Source: Chloroflexi bacterium 13_1_40CM_68_21
GTDB lineage: Bacteria; Chloroflexota; Limnocylindria; P2-11E
Direction: 5' to 3'
Length of the DNA stretch: 13,678 bases
NCBI GenBank assembly: GCA_001917735.1
Contig: MNEO01000068.1
Span: forward strand, 1 to 13,678
Part shown: one piece after another, positions 7,747 to 13,678 of the stretch
How positions within the stretch are numbered: position 1 is the first letter of the stretch
Layout: every line of letters starts with the position of its first letter
Notes under the pieces: model-generated
Seen by the model: only the letters and a program-made list of their open reading frames with translations
Databases searched by the model: none
What the model was told of the DNA's origin: nothing
Made by a program: the position numbers and the translations under genes

Positions 7747-7931
7747 CTCTGCGACCGCCTCTTGACCTGCGGCGCGGCCTGAAGGTGCGGTTCGGCCCCG
7801 ATCAGCGCGTGGGCGAGCTCGTACGCCCCTCGCCGAATGGCGAGGAATGGCTGGTCAAGGATCGGTTCGGGCGCTTCTGGGTGAACACGAACCGGCTTGA
7901 GCTAGCGGACGAAGAGACCGCGGCGCACTAG
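7743..7931 (+). CDS. Small hypothetical protein coupled to the ATPase
   Basis: This 62-residue protein is not recognised. It is rich in Arg, Leu and Glu with alternating hydrophobic residues (GLKVRF, GELVRP, EWLVKD, FWVNTNRLEL), which suggests a small beta-barrel of SH3 or KOW type. There is no membrane segment or cysteine. Its ATG overlaps the ATPase stop by four bases (ATGA) and no ribosome site lies upstream, so it is probably translated only by coupling, and perhaps works with the ATPase as a partner or adaptor. Its stop codon lies in the loop of the strong hairpin that ends the transcript. Confidence 0.72.
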   Translation: MTLRPPLDLRRGLKVRFGPDQRVGELVRPSPNGEEWLVKDRFGRFWVNTNRLELADEETAAH

Positions 7932-7943
7932 GCGCCGCGGTCT
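7915..7943. terminator. Strong hairpin between convergent genes, probable bidirectional terminator
   Basis: A perfect 12-bp inverted repeat (AGACCGCGGCGC, then its exact complement) surrounds a five-base loop, ACTAG, that contains the stop codon of the 62-residue gene. It lies between two gene ends that face each other (stops at 7931 on plus and 7962 on minus), the expected place for a shared terminator. There is no T-run on either side, so it is not a classic intrinsic terminator; it may act in mRNA 3'-end protection or with Rho. Confidence 0.65.
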
Positions 7944-7961
7944 GTCGCTCCGCCCAGCGTG

Positions 7962-8234
7962 TCAGGCGACCGCGCCGCGCCGGCCACTCATCGCGCGCCA
8001 GATCAAGAGGACGATGATCGCGCCGATGATCGAGCCGACGATGCCCGCCGCCGAGAGCGTAAGCGTGCCGCCAAAGACAAGCGCAGCGAGCGTTCCGCCG
8101 ACGAACGAGCCGACGATGCCGAGCACCATCGTGCCGAGCCAGCCCATCGGGTCGGGCCCCGGAACGAGCCAGCGTGCGATGAAACCGGCGATCAGGCCGA
8201 TGATCAGGAAGCCGATGAGCCCCATGACGTCCAT
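7962..8234 (-). CDS. GlsB/YeaQ/YmgE family membrane protein
   Basis: This 90-residue, very hydrophobic protein fits the transglycosylase-associated (GlsB/YeaQ/YmgE) family in length and pattern. It has three membrane segments (about 4-24, 32-55 and 60-82) and the family's glycine-rich signatures GLIAGFIARWLVPG, GWLGTMVLGIVGSFVGG and GIVGSIIGAIIVL. The family is linked to envelope and general stress, but its biochemical role is not established. The ATG at 8234 has an excellent Shine-Dalgarno, GGAGG with seven bases between; ATG at 8225 is a weaker choice. It lies downstream of the tRNA-Arg gene on the same strand. The 88-bp gap (8235-8322) shows no clear promoter or terminator. Confidence 0.93.
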   Translation of the reverse strand: MDVMGLIGFLIIGLIAGFIARWLVPGPDPMGWLGTMVLGIVGSFVGGTLAALVFGGTLTLSAAGIVGSIIGAIIVLLIWRAMSGRRGAVA

Positions 8235-8322
8235 GTAGCCACCTCCGCGTTAGTCGCGGTGTCGGGTATCTGCAGCAAGCGTGCCGCTCGGTTTGGGGGC
8301 GGGATCTCGTCGCTCGGTGCGG

Positions 8323-8394
8323 TACCCCCGAGGCGAATCGAACGCCTGTCTACGGCTCCGGAGGCCGTCGCTCTATCCGCTGAGCTACGGGGGC
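8323..8394 (-). tRNA. tRNA-Arg (anticodon CCG)
   Basis: The minus strand folds as a full 72-base cloverleaf. The acceptor stem is GCCCCCG/CGGGGGT (one G-U pair at the first position), the D arm GCTC/GAGC with AGCGGATA loop, and the anticodon stem ACGGC/GCCGT with loop CTCCGGA. A four-base variable region and T arm AGGCG-TTCGATT-CGCCT follow. The anticodon is CCG, reading CGG arginine codons. The discriminator is A, and the following bases are CCG rather than CCA, so CCA must be added enzymatically. TAGAAT at 8408-8413 on the same strand may be its -10 element. Confidence 0.96.
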
Positions 8395-8407
8395 GGGCTC
8401 TCGACCG

Positions 8408-8413
8408 ATTCTA
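8408..8413 (-). promoter_or_regulatory. Candidate -10 element (TAGAAT) for tRNA-Arg
   Basis: Read on the minus strand, TAGAAT lies 13 bases before the tRNA 5' end, giving a predicted leader of about six to seven bases. It is the same hexamer as the one ahead of holB. I see no good -35 box. Confidence 0.35.
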
Positions 8414-8445
8414 GTCGGCGCAACTGCTAGCGTGACCGAACCGGC

Positions 8446-9210
8446 ATGACCACGAACGTACGGGACAAAGAGCTTTCGCTCATTCAACACCTAGGCGAGC
8501 TGCGCGATCGGCTCGTGGTGGCTGCGATCGCGCTCATCATCACCACAGGGATCGCGTTCTACTTCGGCACGCCCATCATCCGGCTTCTGCTCGTTCCGGT
8601 CGATTGCCAGTTCATACCGGTCTACGCGTGTAATCCCACGCCGACGCACCTCGTCGCGTTCAGCCCGACCGAGAACTTCACGACCTACTTCCGGGTGGCG
8701 CTCTTCGCGGGCATCGCCCTCGCAATGCCGGTGATCCTCTACGAGATCTACGCCTACATCGACCCGGCGCTCCTCCCGAGCGAGCGCCGCTTCATCCGTT
8801 TCATGGGCCTGCCCGTGATCTTCCTCTTCGTCCTCGGCATGGCTTTCTGCTATTTCATCCTGCTTCCCAACGCGATCAAGTTCCTGATCAACTTCGGCAG
8901 TGAGGTCATCGAGAACCAGCTGCGAGCCTCCGACTATCTCTCCTTCGTGACGATCTTCATCCTGGGCATGGGCGTGGTCTTTGAGGTGCCCGTCATCATC
9001 TACGCGCTCGTTCGGATCCATGTGGTCAGCCGGGACTGGCTTACCAAACAACGCCGCTACGTGTTCCTGCTGGTCTTCGTGATCGGAGCGTTCATCACGC
9101 CGACCCCGGACCCGTTCAACCAGACGCTGGTCGCGATCCCGATGTATCTGCTTTTCGAGCTCGGTCTGTTCCTCGCACGCTTCGCCGGAGGGCCTCGAGT
9201 CGCAGCTTGA
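8446..9210 (+). CDS. tatC: Sec-independent protein translocase TatC
   Basis: TatC is the signal-peptide receptor of the twin-arginine translocase, which exports folded proteins across the cytoplasmic membrane. The 254-residue protein has the six-helix layout and conserved marks: HLGELR at 15-20, [13 protein letters not shown] with E180, and the final TPDPFNQTL plus [10 protein letters not shown] helix. The first extracytoplasmic loop contains two cysteines (C54, C62) that could form a disulfide. No tatA or tatB lies nearby. The ATG has no Shine-Dalgarno (the preceding bases are GACCGAACCGGC); TAGCGT at 8428-8433 is a possible -10. The last 31 codons overlap the 3' end of rarA on the opposite strand. 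Confidence 0.97.
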   Translation: MTTNVRDKELSLIQHLGELRDRLVVAAIALIITTGIAFYFGTPIIRLLLVPVDCQFIPVYACNPTPTHLVAFSPTENFTTYFRVALFAGIALAMPVILYEIYAYIDPALLPSERRFIRFMGLPVIFLFVLGMAFCYFILLPNAIKFLINFGSEVIENQLRASDYLSFVTIFILGMGVVFEVPVIIYALVRIHVVSRDWLTKQRRYVFLLVFVIGAFITPTPDPFNQTLVAIPMYLLFELGLFLARFAGGPRVAA

Positions 9211-10477
9211 GCTCGGCTTCCGCACCGAGGTCCGTCGGCACGTAGTAGCGGCGTCCCTGCAGCGAGTCCGGGAGGTAAGCCTCGTCGGGCGCCACATGGC
9301 CTTCGAAGTCGTGCGCGTACTTGTACCCCGCGCCGTGGCCGAGCTCGGCCATGAGCCGCGTGGGCGCGTTGCGCAGGTGGAGCGGGACCGGGTCGGCCCG
9401 CGTCTCGGCGAGGTCGTGTTGCAGCTCGCCAAGCCCGCGCTTCAAGGAGTCCGACTTGGGCGCGAGCGCGCAGTAGACCGCGGCCTCGGCCAGGGGGTAG
9501 TACGCCTCGGGTAGACCGATGAGGTGCGTGGCTTGCTGCGCGGCGCTCGCGACCACCAGAGCCTGTGGATCGGCGAGGCCAACGTCCTCCCCGGCGAGGA
9601 TGACGATCCGGCGCGCGATGAACATGGGATCCTCGCCCGCGTCGATCATCCGCATCAGCCAGTAGAGGGCCGCATCGGGATCCGATCCGCGGACGCTCTT
9701 GATGAACGCGGAGATCGTGTCGTAGTGCTGATCGCCGGCGCGGTCGTAGAGCAGCGAGCGCCGCTGGAGCGCATCGCGAACCTCGGCGAGCCCGACAGGC
9801 TTCTTTCCGTCGGCACCCGGGACCGCCGCGTCGGACGCGAGCTCGAGCGCGTTCAACGCCACCCGAGCGTCGCCGTTGCTGACCGCGACGAGCGCGTCTT
9901 CAGCGTCCTTCGCGAGGGCCACAGCACCCTTGAGGCCACGCTCGTCGGTCAGCGCCCGCTTCACGATCAAGCGCACCTCGTCCTCGGTGAGCGGCTTCAG
10001 CGTGAAGACCCGCGAGCGCGAGAGCAGCGCCGAGATCACTTCGAACGATGGGTTCTCGGTCGTCGCGCCGAGCAGGATCACGTCGCCGTTCTCGACATAT
10101 GGGAGCACGACGTCCTGCTGCGCCTTGTTGAAGCGGTGGATCTCGTCGATGAAAAGCACGGTCCGCTGGTCCGTCAATTGGCGAAGCTTGCGCGACTCGG
10201 CGATGATCTTCCGAAGCTCGGCCACACCGGATGCGACCGCCGAGATAGCGACGAACCGCGAGTTCGCTCGCTTCGCGCCGATCGCCGCGAGGGTGGTCTT
10301 CCCCGTACCCGGCGGTCCCCAGAGGATCATCGACGGAAGCTGTCCCGCATCCATCGCCTTCCGTAGCACGCGGCCCTCCCCAACGAGATGCGCCTGTCCG
10401 ACGAACTCGTCCAGATCGCGGGGTCGCATCCGAGCGGCGAGGGGCTGAGCGGCCGGCATACGCCGATTCTCTACCAT
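9116..10477 (-). CDS. rarA: Replication-associated recombination AAA ATPase RarA (MgsA)
   Basis: RarA is a tetrameric AAA+ ATPase of the clamp-loader clade that acts at stalled replication forks and single-stranded DNA gaps. The 453-residue protein has Walker A GPPGTGKT (54-61), Walker [17 protein letters not shown] (107-122), sensor 1 [11 protein letters not shown] (137-147), and the LLSRSRVF arginine-finger region. It also has the family's C-terminal clamp-loader-like and tetramerisation region, ending near [10 protein letters not shown]. Length fits the family. ATG at 10477 follows a GGAGG-like stretch at good spacing; ATG at 10459 also fits the start of homology. The start codon lies inside an inverted repeat shared with csoR. 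The last codons run antisense to tatC. Confidence 0.97.
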   Translation of the reverse strand: MVENRRMPAAQPLAARMRPRDLDEFVGQAHLVGEGRVLRKAMDAGQLPSMILWGPPGTGKTTLAAIGAKRANSRFVAISAVASGVAELRKIIAESRKLRQLTDQRTVLFIDEIHRFNKAQQDVVLPYVENGDVILLGATTENPSFEVISALLSRSRVFTLKPLTEDEVRLIVKRALTDERGLKGAVALAKDAEDALVAVSNGDARVALNALELASDAAVPGADGKKPVGLAEVRDALQRRSLLYDRAGDQHYDTISAFIKSVRGSDPDAALYWLMRMIDAGEDPMFIARRIVILAGEDVGLADPQALVVASAAQQATHLIGLPEAYYPLAEAAVYCALAPKSDSLKRGLGELQHDLAETRADPVPLHLRNAPTRLMAELGHGAGYKYAHDFEGHVAPDEAYLPDSLQGRRYYVPTDLGAEAELKLRLEALRRSVRGTDRARKADTSGSRPASG

Positions 10478-10504
10478 CCACCCCCTCCCCCTGGGGGTAG
10501 GATG
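10475..10504. promoter_or_regulatory. G/C-tract inverted repeat, candidate CsoR operator
   Basis: CATCC-ACCCCC and GGGGGTAGGATG form an imperfect inverted repeat (one extra T in the right arm) around a C-rich centre, five to 35 bases upstream of csoR. CsoR-family operators are dyads with a G/C tract flanked by A/T-containing half-sites, often at the regulator's own promoter, so autoregulation is likely. The repeat includes the rarA start codon and its Shine-Dalgarno, and the csoR Shine-Dalgarno, so some of the symmetry may come from two opposed ribosome-binding sites. Confidence 0.55.
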
Positions 10505-10509
10505 AGGTC

Positions 10510-10776
10510 ATGCGAACGGAGTTCCGCCGTGACGTCGTCAGCCGCCTCCGCTCCGTCTCCGGCCACATCAAAGCGGTCGAGCGAATGGTCGAGGAGGACA
10601 AGTACTGCGTCGACGTCATGAAGCAGACCATGGCGATCGAGAAGGCCCTCGAGCGGATCGACGCGCTTATCCTCGAGGAGCACCTCGCCACCTGCGTCGC
10701 CGACTCCTTTCGTCAAGGACGCTCCGACAAGACCGTGAAGGAGCTCGCCGAGATCTTCTCCACCGCCCGCAAATAG
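10510..10776 (+). CDS. csoR: CsoR-family Cu(I)-sensing repressor
   Basis: CsoR is an all-helical repressor that leaves DNA when it binds Cu(I). The 88-residue protein has the family length and the C-H-C ligand set C33, H58, C62, with the same spacing (25 and 4) as the known Cu(I) sites, plus Y32 beside C33. The histidine argues for copper rather than the persulfide sensor CstR, and the N-terminal RLRSVSGHIKAVERM helix is typical. AGGA lies seven bases before the ATG. No copper ATPase or chaperone is in the window. It is divergent from rarA over a candidate operator, and the ArsR-family gene follows after 41 bp on the same strand. Confidence 0.95.
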   Translation: MRTEFRRDVVSRLRSVSGHIKAVERMVEEDKYCVDVMKQTMAIEKALERIDALILEEHLATCVADSFRQGRSDKTVKELAEIFSTARK

Positions 10777-10816
10777 GTCGATACGCGTCGCGGCCCTATT
10801 CATAAACGTTCTTTGA

Positions 10817-10822
10817 TATGCT
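10817..10822 (+). promoter_or_regulatory. Candidate -10 element (TATGCT) before the ArsR-family gene
   Basis: TATGCT overlaps the first possible ATG of the ArsR-family gene and lies seven bases before its in-frame GTG at 10830, the spacing of a leaderless start. No -35 box is clear. If real, the lipid operon has its own promoter separate from csoR, and translation starts at the GTG. Confidence 0.3.
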
Positions 10823-11150
10823 CCCCGGCGTGGAAAGGGGAGCGACGCTGACTCAGTCCAGCCTGCGGGAGCTGCGGAGTTACTACCGAGCGCTGGGCGA
10901 CGTGAACCGTCTGCGGATCGTTCAGATCCTGGTGACCGAGGGCGAGCAGCCGGTGTCTCTACTTGCCAAGCGCCTGCGCATCAGCCAGCCGCTCATGTCA
11001 TGGCACCTGCGCCGCCTTCGGCGCGCGGGGATCATCCGGATGGAGCGGCTCGGGCGCGAGGTGCGCTGCACGTTCGACCGCGAGAAATTCACGGAGCTGA
11101 ACACGCGCGGGCTGCGGGTCCTCATGAACCGCGCGGAGGCGCAGCTGTGA
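10818..11150 (+). CDS. ArsR-family winged-helix regulator, no metal site seen
   Basis: This 110-residue protein is a typical small ArsR/SmtB-type winged-helix DNA-binding dimer: YYRALGDVNRLRIVQIL opens the fold, the recognition region is SLLAKRLRISQPLMSWHLRRLRRAGII, and a basic wing follows. The ELCVCDL metal motif is absent, and the only cysteine (VRCTF) is in the wing, so a metal signal is unlikely; the ligand is unknown. Start choices are ATG 10818 and GTG 10830. Neither has a Shine-Dalgarno, and GTG fits a leaderless transcript. CTCCCC and GGGGAG (10821-10826 and 10837-10842) form a hairpin around the GTG. The TGA overlaps the GTG of the phosphatidyltransferase (GTGA), so the regulator is the first gene of the inositol-lipid operon. 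Confidence 0.9.
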   Translation: MLPGVERGATLTQSSLRELRSYYRALGDVNRLRIVQILVTEGEQPVSLLAKRLRISQPLMSWHLRRLRRAGIIRMERLGREVRCTFDREKFTELNTRGLRVLMNRAEAQL

Positions 11151-11767
11151 GTCATGGCGTCGTCCCGACACGGGTAGCGCGAGGGACTCGGCTCGGCCTG
11201 GCGCCGATCGCGCGCGGCGCCGCTCGCGTCGGCATCTCGGCGAACGTCGTCACGCTCGTCGGCGGTGGGCTGACCATCATCGGCGCGGGCCTGCTCGCAG
11301 CAGGCTTGCCGCTCGCGGCGCTCGTTGCGCTCTTGGTCGGCACGCTCGCTGACACGCTCGACGGGCAGATCGCGAAGGCGGCGGGCGGAGGCACGGCCTT
11401 CGGCGCGTTCCTCGACTCCACGATCGACCGCCTCTCGGATTCAGCGCTCTTCGTCGGCACGGCTCTTCTCGCGGTGACCATCGCGCAACCACCGCTCCTG
11501 TGGTTGGCGCTCATCGCGCTCGTCACCTCGTTCCTCGTCCCCTACGTCCGCGCGAAGGCCGAAGCGTTGGGAGTCGGCGCGACCGTCGGGCCGGCACCGC
11601 GCGAGGCGCGGATCGCCATCTTTCTCCTCGGGCTCGCGGCCTGGGCGCTCTTCGGTCTTTTCCTGGCGTTCGTGACGGCGGTCCTCGTCGTAGCGCTCCT
11701 CGCGACCGTCACGTTCGTCGTCAGGGTGGTCCATGTGGGCCGCCAACTCTCGATCAAAGGAAGGTAG
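11147..11767 (+). CDS. pgsA: CDP-alcohol phosphatidyltransferase, likely phosphatidylinositol-phosphate synthase
   Basis: The 206-residue integral membrane enzyme transfers a phosphatidyl group from CDP-diacylglycerol to an alcohol. The signature D-x2-D-G-x2-A-[R]-x8-G-x3-D-x3-D is present as D69, D72, G73, A76, K77, G86, D90 and D94; the only departure is Lys for the usual Arg. Hydrophobic helices surround it. With ino1 11 bp downstream, L-myo-inositol-1-phosphate is the most likely acceptor, as in actinobacterial PIP synthase; PGP synthase is the alternative. The GTG at 11147 overlaps the ArsR-gene stop by four bases and has GGAGG seven bases upstream. Confidence 0.92.
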   Translation: MSHGVVPTRVARGTRLGLAPIARGAARVGISANVVTLVGGGLTIIGAGLLAAGLPLAALVALLVGTLADTLDGQIAKAAGGGTAFGAFLDSTIDRLSDSALFVGTALLAVTIAQPPLLWLALIALVTSFLVPYVRAKAEALGVGATVGPAPREARIAIFLLGLAAWALFGLFLAFVTAVLVVALLATVTFVVRVVHVGRQLSIKGR

Positions 11768-11778
11768 AAAGCTCGACG

Positions 11779-12924
11779 ATGCCGACAGCAACAAAGAGAA
11801 AGCGAACGGCCGTGCGGCGCACGGGCAAACGCGAGATCCGCGCGGCGATCATCGGCGTGGGCAACTGCGCGAGCTCGCTCGTGCAGGGCGTCCATTACTA
11901 CCGCAACGCGAAGCCCGGCGACCGGATCCCCGGGATCATGCACGTCGATCTCGGCGGTTATCACATCCGGGACGTCGACTTCGTGGCGGCGTTCGACATC
12001 GACCGCAATAAAGTGGGCAAGGACCTCGCTGATGCGATCTATGCGGCACCGAACAACACCTATCGCTTCGCCGACGTTCCCCGCACGGGCGTGAAGGTGT
12101 CGCGCGGCATGACCCATGACGGGATCGGGAAGTACTTGTCGGCGGTCGTCCAGAAGGCGGCCGGCCCGACCGACGACATCGTCGGGATCCTGAAGGAGCG
12201 GAAGGTCGACGTCGTCGTTTCGTACCTGCCGGTGGGAAGCGAAGAGGCCACGAAGTGGTACGTCGAGCAGACGCTCGAAGCGGGATGCGCCTTCATCAAC
12301 TGCATCCCGGTGTTCATCGCAAGCGAGCCGTACTGGCAGAAACGCTTCGCGCAGAGAGGCCTGCCGATCATCGGCGACGACATCAAGTCGCAGGTCGGCG
12401 CGACCATCACCCACCGCGTGCTCACCCGCCTCTTCATGGATCGAGGCGTCCGCCTTGACCGCACATATCAGCTCAACTTCGGTGGCAACACCGACTTCCT
12501 CAACATGCTCGAGCGCGAACGGCTCGAGTCGAAGAAAATCAGCAAGACGAACGCGGTAACGAGCATGCTCGACTATCCGCTGGACGAGAAGGACGTACAC
12601 GTCGGCCCGTCGGACTACGTTCCGTGGCTCCTCGACCGCAAGTGGTGCTACATCCGCATGGAGGGCACGACCTTCGGCGACGTCCCGCTCAACGCCGAGC
12701 TCAAGCTCGAGGTCTGGGACTCGCCCAATAGCGCGGGGGTGGTCATCGACGCGATCCGCTGCTGCAAGCTCGCCCTTGACCGCGGGCTGGGCGGAACGAT
12801 CGTGGCCCCGTCCGCCTACTTCATGAAATCGCCGCCGCGCCAGATCCCCGACGATCGCGCCCGCGAGGGCGTCGAGGACTACATCAAGGGCACGAACGTC
12901 CTCACGCTCGCGGGAAAGGCGTAG
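11779..12924 (+). CDS. ino1: Inositol-3-phosphate (myo-inositol-1-phosphate) synthase
   Basis: Ino1 converts glucose-6-phosphate to L-myo-inositol-1-phosphate using NAD in an internal redox cycle. The 381-residue protein has the Rossmann loop [12 protein letters not shown] (26-37) and the catalytic-core blocks [21 protein letters not shown] and [13 protein letters not shown] basic Lys/Arg-rich stretch of about 20 residues precedes the fold. The length matches the short bacterial type rather than the longer eukaryotic enzymes. ATG at 11779 has a strong AAGGAAGG sequence that runs over the pgsA stop; the frame is open further upstream, but this start gives the natural N-terminus. Its product is the expected substrate of the phosphatidyltransferase just before it. 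Confidence 0.96.
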   Translation: MPTATKRKRTAVRRTGKREIRAAIIGVGNCASSLVQGVHYYRNAKPGDRIPGIMHVDLGGYHIRDVDFVAAFDIDRNKVGKDLADAIYAAPNNTYRFADVPRTGVKVSRGMTHDGIGKYLSAVVQKAAGPTDDIVGILKERKVDVVVSYLPVGSEEATKWYVEQTLEAGCAFINCIPVFIASEPYWQKRFAQRGLPIIGDDIKSQVGATITHRVLTRLFMDRGVRLDRTYQLNFGGNTDFLNMLERERLESKKISKTNAVTSMLDYPLDEKDVHVGPSDYVPWLLDRKWCYIRMEGTTFGDVPLNAELKLEVWDSPNSAGVVIDAIRCCKLALDRGLGGTIVAPSAYFMKSPPRQIPDDRAREGVEDYIKGTNVLTLAGKA

Positions 12925-13678
12925 TGCGCGACCGTCTGTTGCACGGCTCGGCGTTCTGGGCCTGGCGGCTTAGCGCGACGCTCGCGCAGCGGCTGCCGTC
13001 GTGGGTGACCTACCCCGCCGCGGTGGTCGGCGGGGAGATCGCCTACCTCCTCTGGGCGAGCAGGCGCAGGATCGCCAAGCAGAACTTCGCGGTCGTCCTG
13101 CACAAGCCCGCACACGATCGCGAGGTCGCGCGCGTCGCCCGGCGCTCGTTCCGTAATTTCGCGAAGTACCTGGTCGAGATCATGCGGTTCCCGCGTCTCG
13201 ATGGGGATGATTTCGAGCGCCTCGTGATCGTGGATCCACGCTCCTGGTCTCACGTCCGCGCCGCCCGGGACCACGGCCGCGGATGCATCTTCGTCTCGAT
13301 GCACTTCGGTAATTTCGAGCTGGGTGGCGCACGCATCGCCGATGAGATGCCGCTGAACGTGATCGCCGACGAGCTCGAGAACCAGCGTCTGATGGATCTG
13401 CTCGTCGCGAACAGAGCCAACAAGAACGTGAACATCCTCCCGCCGGAAGGCGCGGTGCGCCAGGTGCTTCGGGCGCTGCGCCGCAACGAGATGGTCGGCT
13501 TGATGATGGATCTCGGTCCGCGCGCCCGCGAGCTCGACAACGTGGAGGCGATCTTCTTCGGTGCTCGCACGAAGTTCCCCACGATCGCGGCGAACCTCGC
13601 GCGGGTCTCGGGCGCGCCTATCGTGGTAGCGGCGGTCACGCGCGAGCGTGACAACACGTTCCGAGGCGTCGCGCTCCC
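12924..13678 (+). CDS. LpxL/HtrB-family acyltransferase, PatA-like (partial)
   Basis: The reading frame is open from GTG at 12924 to the window edge, giving 251 codons with the C-terminus missing. The HX4E acyltransferase motif is seen as H127 to E132 in MHFGNFEL, followed by the LPPEGAVRQVLRALRRNEMVGLMMD region and the FFGARTKFP segment typical of the lysophospholipid/lipid A acyltransferase superfamily. After a phosphatidylinositol-phosphate synthase and ino1, the most likely role is acylation of a mannosylated phosphatidylinositol (PatA) at the inner face of the membrane, but lipid A-type or other glycolipid acylation is not excluded. The GTG shares its first base with the ino1 TAG, and GGGAAAGG lies just upstream, so it is co-translated with ino1. 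Confidence 0.87.
   Translation, partial: MRDRLLHGSAFWAWRLSATLAQRLPSWVTYPAAVVGGEIAYLLWASRRRIAKQNFAVVLHKPAHDREVARVARRSFRNFAKYLVEIMRFPRLDGDDFERLVIVDPRSWSHVRAARDHGRGCIFVSMHFGNFELGGARIADEMPLNVIADELENQRLMDLLVANRANKNVNILPPEGAVRQVLRALRRNEMVGLMMDLGPRARELDNVEAIFFGARTKFPTIAANLARVSGAPIVVAAVTRERDNTFRGVAL

Noticed and set aside
8405..8418. CCGA-TTCTAG-TCGG as a terminator or operator
   Set aside because: The perfect stem is only four bp and it overlaps the candidate tRNA promoter; too weak to call.
9524..10366. 280-codon open frame on the plus strand
   Set aside because: It is the complement of rarA; the RarA motifs on the other strand are decisive.
10801..10820. CATA...TATG in the ArsR leader as a 12-2-12 ArsR operator
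   Set aside because: Only the outer four bases on each side are symmetrical; the inner positions do not pair, so the dyad is not convincing.
11542..12600. 352-codon open frame on the minus strand
   Set aside because: It is antisense to pgsA and ino1 and low in complexity; ino1 is clearly the real gene.
13250..13657. 135-codon open frame on the minus strand near the window end
   Set aside because: The plus frame here carries the HX4E acyltransferase motif and stays open from 12924 to the edge, so this is a shadow.
1..13678. CRISPR arrays, insertion sequences, prophage or integrase genes
   Set aside because: No regularly spaced direct repeats, transposase motifs or terminal inverted repeats were seen on either strand.

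Overview
The window is chromosomal DNA from a high-GC (about two thirds G+C by eye) bacterium with densely packed housekeeping genes. Several features fit a deep Terrabacteria lineage, either Chloroflexota (perhaps a Limnocylindria-like soil or freshwater group) or a deep Actinomycetota: a phosphatidylinositol/PIM-type locus, a holB-ricT pair, a class A PBP with a Pro-rich tail, and several genes with a TAGANT-like -10 element close to a start codon that has no Shine-Dalgarno. This placement is inference from gene content only. No insertion sequence, prophage, CRISPR array or compositional island is visible.

Layout, left to right. (1) 69-2098, plus strand: holB (DNA polymerase III delta') overlaps ricT/yaaT (PSP1 domain, Cys-rich) by 4 bp. 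(2) 2095-5930, minus strand: a bifunctional class A penicillin-binding protein, then a trans-polyprenyl diphosphate synthase, then a DinB-fold protein whose start overlaps the synthase stop. (3) 5987-6502, minus strand: a single-pass membrane protein of unknown function. It is divergent from (4) 6532-7931, plus strand: a P-loop ATPase of the archaeal-type ATPase_2 family, coupled by ATGA to a 62-residue protein. A perfect 7+1+7 palindrome lies between units 3 and 4. (5) 7962-8394, minus strand: a GlsB/YeaQ-type membrane protein and tRNA-Arg(CCG), separated from unit 4 by a strong hairpin. (6) tatC (plus) converges on rarA (minus) with a 95-bp coding overlap. (7) 10510-13678, plus strand: csoR (Cu(I) sensor), divergent from rarA over a G/C-tract inverted repeat, then an ArsR-family regulator overlapping a CDP-alcohol phosphatidyltransferase (pgsA), then ino1, then an LpxL/PatA-like acyltransferase cut by the window edge.

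The clearest multi-gene pathway is unit 7. Ino1 makes L-myo-inositol-1-phosphate, the phosphatidyltransferase can join it to CDP-diacylglycerol, and the acyltransferase probably acylates a mannosylated product. An ArsR-type protein with no visible metal site is translationally coupled at the head of this operon, which makes it a candidate regulator of the pathway. Unit 2 joins peptidoglycan polymerisation to polyprenyl-chain synthesis (quinone side chain or a lipid carrier). No clearly novel defence or mobile system was found. The least explained parts are the ATPase, small protein and membrane protein cluster with its palindrome, and the Cys/Arg-rich extensions of RicT.
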